Assembly: GCA_965250275.1 (NCBI GenBank)
Contig: OZ252297.1
Location: 4,665,971 to 4,729,970, forward strand
Direction of reading: 5' to 3'
Origin: G965250275 sp965250275
GTDB lineage: Bacteria; Pseudomonadota; Alphaproteobacteria; Rhodobacterales; Rhodobacteraceae
Length of the DNA: 64,000 bases
This document shows, in pieces, positions 61,718-64,000 of this stretch. Numbering within the stretch: position 1 is the stretch's first letter; each line of letters starts with the position of its first letter. Both the position numbers and the translations under genes were made by a program. The notes under the pieces were generated by a model. It worked only from the letters and a program-made list of their open reading frames with translations, did no database searches and had not been told where the DNA came from.

Positions 61718-63745
61718 TTAGCGCGTATAGGACACCATCGTCAAAAGCTCATATTCAGCCACCTGCTCGTCATCCTGATTGGTAAGAATGACACTCCAGG
61801 CCACCTCACCGTAGCTGTCGGTCCGCCGCGTTTTCCGTTTGCAGGTCAATTGCACGGCAATGCTGTCACCCGGGCTGACGGGCTTTTGAAAACTCAAGCT
61901 GTTCAAACCCGTGTTGGCGAGCACAGGGCCGGGATCAGGTTGCACAAACAGACCCGCCGCAAAGCTGAGCAAAAGGTAGCCATGGGCCACACGTCCCGGA
62001 AAGAACGGATTTGCCTTGGCCGCTTCTTCGTCCATGTGGGCGTAAAAAGTATCGCCCGTGAAGGTCGCAAAGTGTTCGATGTCCTCGAGCGTGACTGTTC
62101 GCGCTGCAGTGTGCAACGTCTCCCCGATCGCAATCTCTTCAAAGGTCCTTTGAAACGGATGCTGGGGTCCCTGCGATGTCGATGCACCGGGTGCCCACTG
62201 TCCCGTGATGGCAGTGATCACGTCCGGGCTACCTTGGATGGCGGTGCGTTGCATGTAATGCAGGACACCCCGTATCCCGCCAAGCTCCTCGCCGCCTCCC
62301 GCGCGCCCCGGTCCGCCGTGGACCATGTGCGGCAGAGGGGCGCCATGCCCGGTGCTTTCGCGGGCATTGTCCGCTCCGGTGATGTAAAGGCGCCCATGCC
62401 AGGCCGCGCTGCCCAGCGCGACGTCGCGCGCCACATCAGGGTCGTCCGTGACCAGAGACGCCACCAGCGAACCGCCTCCCCGGTTGGCCAACACAGACGC
62501 GTGGGCAAGATCACGATAAGGCATCACCGTGGAGACCGGCCCAAAAGCTTCCAAACTGTGTACGGCATCAGAGGAATCGGGATCATCGCAGCGCAGCAGA
62601 GTCGGTCTCAGATACGCTCCTCCGGCGCTGACATCGCTTTTCACCAGGTTTTCGGGGTCTCCGGTCAAAGAGATCGTCTCAGCGGATAGTGCCGCCAGTT
62701 TTTCCAGCACATCGTTCTTTTGTGCCGTGGATGCCAACGCCCCCATCCTTGTCGTTTCGTCAGCGGGATCCCCCACCACCGTGCCCTCCAGGCGCGCCAT
62801 CAACGCCTCGGACACATCCGGGAGCACGTGCTCGGGCACAATGATGCGCCGGATTGCCGTGCACTTTTGCCCGGCCTTGGTGGTGATTTCGGTCGTGGCT
62901 TCTTTGATGAACTGGTCGAACGCAGCGCTGCCCGCGACGACATCCGGTCCCAGGATCGTCGCATTCAGGCTATCCTGCTCGGCATGAAACCTGACTGAGT
63001 TGCGCACCAGGGCAGGTGTGTTGCGCAGTCCATGTGCAGTGTCCGCCGACCCTGTGAAGGCCACGGCGTCCTGCGGGCCCAGCCGGTTCAGTATATCGCC
63101 GACCCCCCCGACCACCAACTGCACGGATCCGTCCGGCAATAATCCGGAGTCGATGATCATCCGAAAACACGCTTCGGTCAGGTAACTTGTCTGGGTCGCG
63201 GGTTTTACGATTGCCGGCACACCGGCCAGGAGCGTCGGTGCCAGTTTCTCCAACATGCCCCATACCGGGAAGTTGAACGCATTAATATGCACGGCGACCC
63301 CTTGCATGGGCACGGCGATATGTTGTCCGATAAACGCGCCGCTGCGCGAGAGGCCCTCTGCGTCGCCGTCGACATAAACATGACCGTCGGGCATTTCGCG
63401 ACGCCCCTTCGACGCGATCACCATCATTGTGCCAATGCCGCCATCGATGTCGATCGCACCATCCCGGCGTGTCGCACCCGTCAGTGGGTTGAGCGCGTAG
63501 AGCTCTTCCTTTCTCTCATTCAGATAGACAGCTACAGCCTTGATCATCTTGGCGCGCTGATGAAAGGTCATCTCGCGCAGCGCTGGCCCGCCGGTGCCGC
63601 GCGCCCAGTCAAGCATCCCCTGCACGTCCAATTTGGCCCCGCCAGCGACGGCAATCTGGGAACCGGAGACCGGCCCGAAAATAGGCCGTGCATCGGCTCC
63701 GGGCGCGACCCATTCGGACATTGCATAGCTGGCAGGTTGTAGCAT
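61718..63745 (-). CDS. paaZ: Bifunctional oxepin-CoA hydrolase / aldehyde dehydrogenase PaaZ
   Basis: 675 residues from ATG at 63743-63745 after GAGGGGG. The N-terminal aldehyde dehydrogenase domain (about 1-520) shows INAFNFPVWGMLEKL and the catalytic Cys in KAGQKCTAIRRI (about residue 290). The C-terminal MaoC-like hydratase domain (about 535-675) has TFYAHMDEEAAKANPFFPGRVAHGYL with the Asp/His pair. PaaZ opens the oxepin-CoA ring and oxidises the semialdehyde in phenylacetate breakdown. It is divergent from paaI. Confidence 0.96.
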   Translation of the reverse strand: MLQPASYAMSEWVAPGADARPIFGPVSGSQIAVAGGAKLDVQGMLDWARGTGGPALREMTFHQRAKMIKAVAVYLNERKEELYALNPLTGATRRDGAIDIDGGIGTMMVIASKGRREMPDGHVYVDGDAEGLSRSGAFIGQHIAVPMQGVAVHINAFNFPVWGMLEKLAPTLLAGVPAIVKPATQTSYLTEACFRMIIDSGLLPDGSVQLVVGGVGDILNRLGPQDAVAFTGSADTAHGLRNTPALVRNSVRFHAEQDSLNATILGPDVVAGSAAFDQFIKEATTEITTKAGQKCTAIRRIIVPEHVLPDVSEALMARLEGTVVGDPADETTRMGALASTAQKNDVLEKLAALSAETISLTGDPENLVKSDVSAGGAYLRPTLLRCDDPDSSDAVHSLEAFGPVSTVMPYRDLAHASVLANRGGGSLVASLVTDDPDVARDVALGSAAWHGRLYITGADNARESTGHGAPLPHMVHGGPGRAGGGEELGGIRGVLHYMQRTAIQGSPDVITAITGQWAPGASTSQGPQHPFQRTFEEIAIGETLHTAARTVTLEDIEHFATFTGDTFYAHMDEEAAKANPFFPGRVAHGYLLLSFAAGLFVQPDPGPVLANTGLNSLSFQKPVSPGDSIAVQLTCKRKTRRTDSYGEVAWSVILTNQDDEQVAEYELLTMVSYTR

Positions 63746-63809
63746 GACAGGATCCCCCTCAGTGTCGCGGGCAACATGCCGTGCGCGGCGGCAGAAATCA
63801 ACACTATTG

Positions 63810-63823
63810 ACCGCTCGGTCGGT
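63810..63823. promoter_or_regulatory. Palindromic operator between paaZ and paaI
   Basis: ACCGCTCGGTCGGT matches the idealised palindrome ACCGACCGGTCGGT at 12 of 14 positions. From memory, TetR-type regulators of acyl-CoA and phenylacetate genes use sites of this form. It lies in the divergent promoter, about 65 bases from paaZ and 35 from paaI. Confidence 0.5.
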
Positions 63824-63857
63824 TTTGTGCAGTTTGCGGATCACGGGAGGAACGGGC

Positions 63858-64000
63858 ATGACGCCGCAGCAACGTGCAGAGCGCAGCGCAGAAGTGATGT
63901 GGGCCAACGACGCAGCGTCCAAGTGGCTTGGGCTGACACTCGACAAGGTTGGGCCGGGCACCGCAACCATGTCGTTTGAGGTTCAGCAACACCATTTGAA
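63858..64000 (+). CDS. paaI: Hydroxyphenylacetyl-CoA thioesterase PaaI, N-terminal part
   Basis: The start ATG at 63858 follows GGGAGG. The first 47 residues (MTPQQRAERSAEVMWANDAA then SKWLGLTLDKVGPGTATMSF) match the N-terminus of PaaI hotdog-fold thioesterases; the rest lies beyond the right edge. PaaI hydrolyses aryl-CoA thioesters that stall the pathway. The position divergent to paaZ supports the call. Confidence 0.88.
   Translation, partial: MTPQQRAERSAEVMWANDAASKWLGLTLDKVGPGTATMSFEVQQHHL

Noticed and set aside
1..64000. CRISPR arrays, transposases, phage modules, rRNA genes
   Set aside because: No regularly spaced repeats, transposase motifs, phage structural genes or rRNA sequence were recognised.

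Overview
The window looks like a chromosomal segment from a Roseobacter-group alphaproteobacterium (Rhodobacteraceae). This is inferred from the high-GC coding style, the gene order dnaA, rpsT, enoyl-CoA hydratase, mutM, ubiE, ubiB, a VPLPA-type exosortase sorting tail, a DUF2794 protein, and the mix of catabolic ABC-transporter operons. No phage, insertion sequence, CRISPR array or rRNA operon is visible. One tRNA (Pro, CGG) is present.

Layout. 1-4,900: a GDSL esterase cut by the left edge, an orphan peptide-type binding protein, a family III CoA-transferase/racemase and a flavin monooxygenase. 4,990-13,150: the conserved dnaA-rpsT-ech-mutM block, then ubiE and ubiB divergently, then a protein resembling reductive dehalogenases/QueG with two 4Fe-4S motifs. 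13,190-18,500: a DUF922 metalloprotease, a methyltransferase fused to TPR-like repeats, a ChaA-type Ca2+/H+ antiporter, an SDR and two small envelope proteins. 18,700-21,960: a TPP riboswitch followed by a YkoF-like protein and a ThiXYZ-type ABC importer, a vitamin-precursor salvage operon. 21,970-27,110 (minus): a cobalamin riboswitch heading a tightly coupled operon: metal ABC ATPase, permease, metal-binding protein, a small unknown protein, a BtuF-like protein and a DUF1289 protein. 27,260-30,580: a MarR regulator with a clear inverted-repeat operator and a divergent membrane protein, an AT-richer AlbA_2/HATPase gene, an orphan strong terminator and tRNA-Pro.

30,660-42,570: leuB; a GntR-family regulator with two winged-helix segments; a PotDBCA-type polyamine-like importer continuing into a GT1 glycosyltransferase, two tandem cupins and an aldehyde dehydrogenase; and on the other strand a FAD amine/amino-acid oxidase with a uronate-dehydrogenase-like enzyme. 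Together these suggest an undescribed amine or amino-sugar catabolic pathway. 42,730-46,730: the Anbu proteasome-like cluster (Anbu, transglutaminase-like, alpha-E, circularly permuted ATP-grasp). 46,860-55,490: hpaR and a divergent hpaF-E-D-(aromatic amino acid decarboxylase)-G-H-I set encoding homoprotocatechuate meta-cleavage, then an MFS transporter. 55,570-60,880: asd with a perfect terminator, a VPLPA-CTERM protein, a small helical protein, leucyl aminopeptidase, an NlpC/P60 peptidase and a DUF2794 protein. 60,910-64,000: paaX, paaZ and the start of paaI, the edge of a phenylacetate-degradation cluster.

Two themes stand out. RNA-level vitamin sensing: two riboswitches drive two different importers. 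Aromatic/amine catabolism: the hpa, paa and pot-like clusters. The most interesting candidate is the B12-riboswitch operon, in which a Zn/Mn-type importer and two uncharacterised proteins are tied to cobalamin status.
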